Positions 33,146 to 33,818 of a stretch of DNA of 33,818 nucleotides are shown piece after piece. Origin of the DNA: JAJFUI01 sp039698035 (lineage in GTDB: Bacteria; Planctomycetota; Planctomycetia; Pirellulales; Thermoguttaceae); NCBI GenBank assembly GCA_039698035.1, contig JBDKSW010000016.1:1-33818 (forward strand). The letters are read 5' to 3'. Each line of letters opens with the position of its first letter. Within the stretch, counting starts at the first letter, position 1. Both the position numbers and the translations under genes were made by a program. The notes under the pieces are model-generated. The model did not search any database and was not told the DNA's origin. It saw nothing but the letters and a program-made list of their open reading frames with translations.

Positions 33146-33251
33146 GCAAAGTCCTTTAGACAAGAGGCGAAACCTCTAGTTTATCGACGCGGCAAGGCAG
33201 CCGCAATTGTTGTTCATTGTTGGCCGCGGTCGCGAAACGGGCCCTGATCGG

Positions 33252-33281
33252 CTGGCAGGCCCCATTCGGGCGAGGTATAAT
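33252..33281 (+). promoter_or_regulatory. Promoter of ssrA
   Basis: A perfect TATAAT lies at 33276-33281. A weaker -35, CTGGCA (33252-33257), is 18 bp upstream. Transcription would begin near 33288, about 30 nt before the mature 5' end of tmRNA, consistent with a processed leader. Confidence 0.55.
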
Positions 33282-33318
33282 CCATAAGGTCCGTTCGACG
33301 CCAAGAATGGGACCGCCT

Positions 33319-33679
33319 GGGGGCGAATTGGATTCGACCGGGCAGTTAGAAGTGTGGGTGGCGTGCCGTGGTTGGTCAGCTGGCCACGTTAAAAGCCGAC
33401 CAATAAATTTAATTGCTGACCACAGTCTAGCAATGGCCGCCTAGAGATAGGTTGCCCCGGCTGAGGACCTTCGCCGGAGAGGTCCGACTGCCGGCAGCAA
33501 ATCCGGATCGTCTCGGGTCGCCGTCGGCCACGCCCGGGATTAAACAACGCTGCCAACTAGCCGCTGTTTCACCCTGTCGGTTGGGGGTTTCGGGGGCGAA
33601 GGCGTAAATGATCCGACTACGCACGTAGAAGCTTGCATGGAAATGTCGCGGGACGCGGGTTCGATTCCCGCCGCCTCCA
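33319..33679 (+). ncRNA. ssrA: tmRNA (transfer-messenger RNA)
   Basis: The 5' end GGGGGCG (33319-33325) pairs with CGCCTCC (33672-33678) to form the 7-bp acceptor stem with one G-U pair. GAATTGGATTCGACCGGG at the start matches the conserved tmRNA 5' region, and GGGTTCGATTCCCGCC near the end is the T arm. The discriminator base is A33679 and the following bases are CTT, so CCA is not encoded and must be added by nucleotidyltransferase. The ~361-nt length is normal for a one-piece tmRNA. tmRNA with SmpB rescues stalled ribosomes and tags the product for proteolysis. Open frames on the opposite strand across this gene are spurious. Confidence 0.95.
33415..33444 (+). other. tmRNA tag-peptide reading frame
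   Basis: The frame GCT-GAC-CAC-AGT-CTA-GCA-ATG-GCC-GCC-TAG would encode ADHSLAMAA. The hydrophobic end with Ala-Ala fits the degradation-tag consensus (E. coli ends LAA). The resume codon is inferred as GCT at 33415; the frame stays open upstream, so it could begin slightly earlier. Confidence 0.7.
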
Positions 33680-33701
33680 CTTGAACGCCGGCATATGCTC
33701 G

Positions 33702-33745
33702 CACCCCTCGCTATCCTTCGGGAAATCGAGGGGTGTTTGCGTTTC
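33702..33745 (+). terminator. Intrinsic terminator of ssrA
   Basis: CACCCCTCG (33702-33710) pairs perfectly with CGAGGGGTG (33727-33735) around a 16-nt loop. T-rich sequence follows (TTTGCGTTTCTTG). It lies 22 bp after the tmRNA 3' end. The remaining bases to 33818 show no recognised feature. Confidence 0.75.
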
Positions 33746-33818
33746 TTGTGACCGCTTGACCGCCGATCTCCGGCCACTGACCAACTTCTTCCCGGCCGAC
33801 GGCGACATTATCGGCGTT

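Noticed and set aside
33427..33777. A 116-codon minus-strand frame with GGGGNRTRVPRHF
   Set aside because: It is antisense to tmRNA. Such frames over tRNA/tmRNA T arms are a known source of false proteins.

Overview
The window is a 33.8 kb piece of a GC-rich bacterial chromosome. It is most likely from a planctomycete of the Pirellula type; that is an inference. The clues are a Tat-exported Gfo/Idh/MocA oxidoreductase beside a second one, a very large RHS/YD-repeat protein, a cysteine-capped poly-serine protein, an LPS-export permease (so an outer membrane), and a tmRNA whose gene does not encode CCA. No rRNA, tRNA, insertion sequence, integrase or CRISPR array was found.

Left part (1-7371). 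An RHS/YD-repeat gene reads leftwards off the window edge. Diverging from it is a tightly packed four-gene cassette: a Cys/Ser-rich protein, a small zinc-ribbon protein, a GT25-like glycosyltransferase with two copies of an unfamiliar ~105-residue module, and a two-domain glycosyltransferase (GT32-like plus GT8-like). This is the least explained and most interesting part of the window. It reads as a possible serine-rich scaffold plus dedicated glycosylation cassette.

Centre (7451-18415). An LptF/LptG-type permease (minus strand) and a GT21/GT2-like glycosyltransferase (plus strand) diverge, followed by a minus-strand ImmA/IrrE-type metallopeptidase. A long plus-strand run then follows: rimO, pgsA, a CPBP-family protease, a GT-C-like membrane glycosyltransferase, a UbiA-family enzyme resembling decaprenyl-phosphate phosphoribosyltransferase, a flippase-like membrane protein and a cyclophilin. 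Together the middle genes suggest polyprenyl-linked sugar synthesis and envelope glycan assembly.

Right part (18430-33145) is entirely minus strand. A LysR regulator and a RACo-type corrinoid-activating ferredoxin/ATPase form a two-gene unit. Next come an orphan NodT-type outer membrane factor and the AmmeMemoRadiSam pair (an AMMECR1-MEMO fusion and its radical SAM partner). Beyond these lie an iron-sulfur-flavoprotein-like gene, two Gfo/Idh/MocA oxidoreductases, a UroD-like methyltransferase-family gene, a glycerate kinase reduced to its C-terminal half, a TIM-barrel isomerase/epimerase and uppP. The UroD-like gene and RACo may belong to one corrinoid methyl-transfer pathway, although no corrinoid protein lies here.

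The right end carries ssrA (tmRNA) on the plus strand, with a recognisable promoter, tag frame and terminator. Short palindromic intergenic repeats occur around 11.25, 24.6, 27.7 and 29.1 kb.
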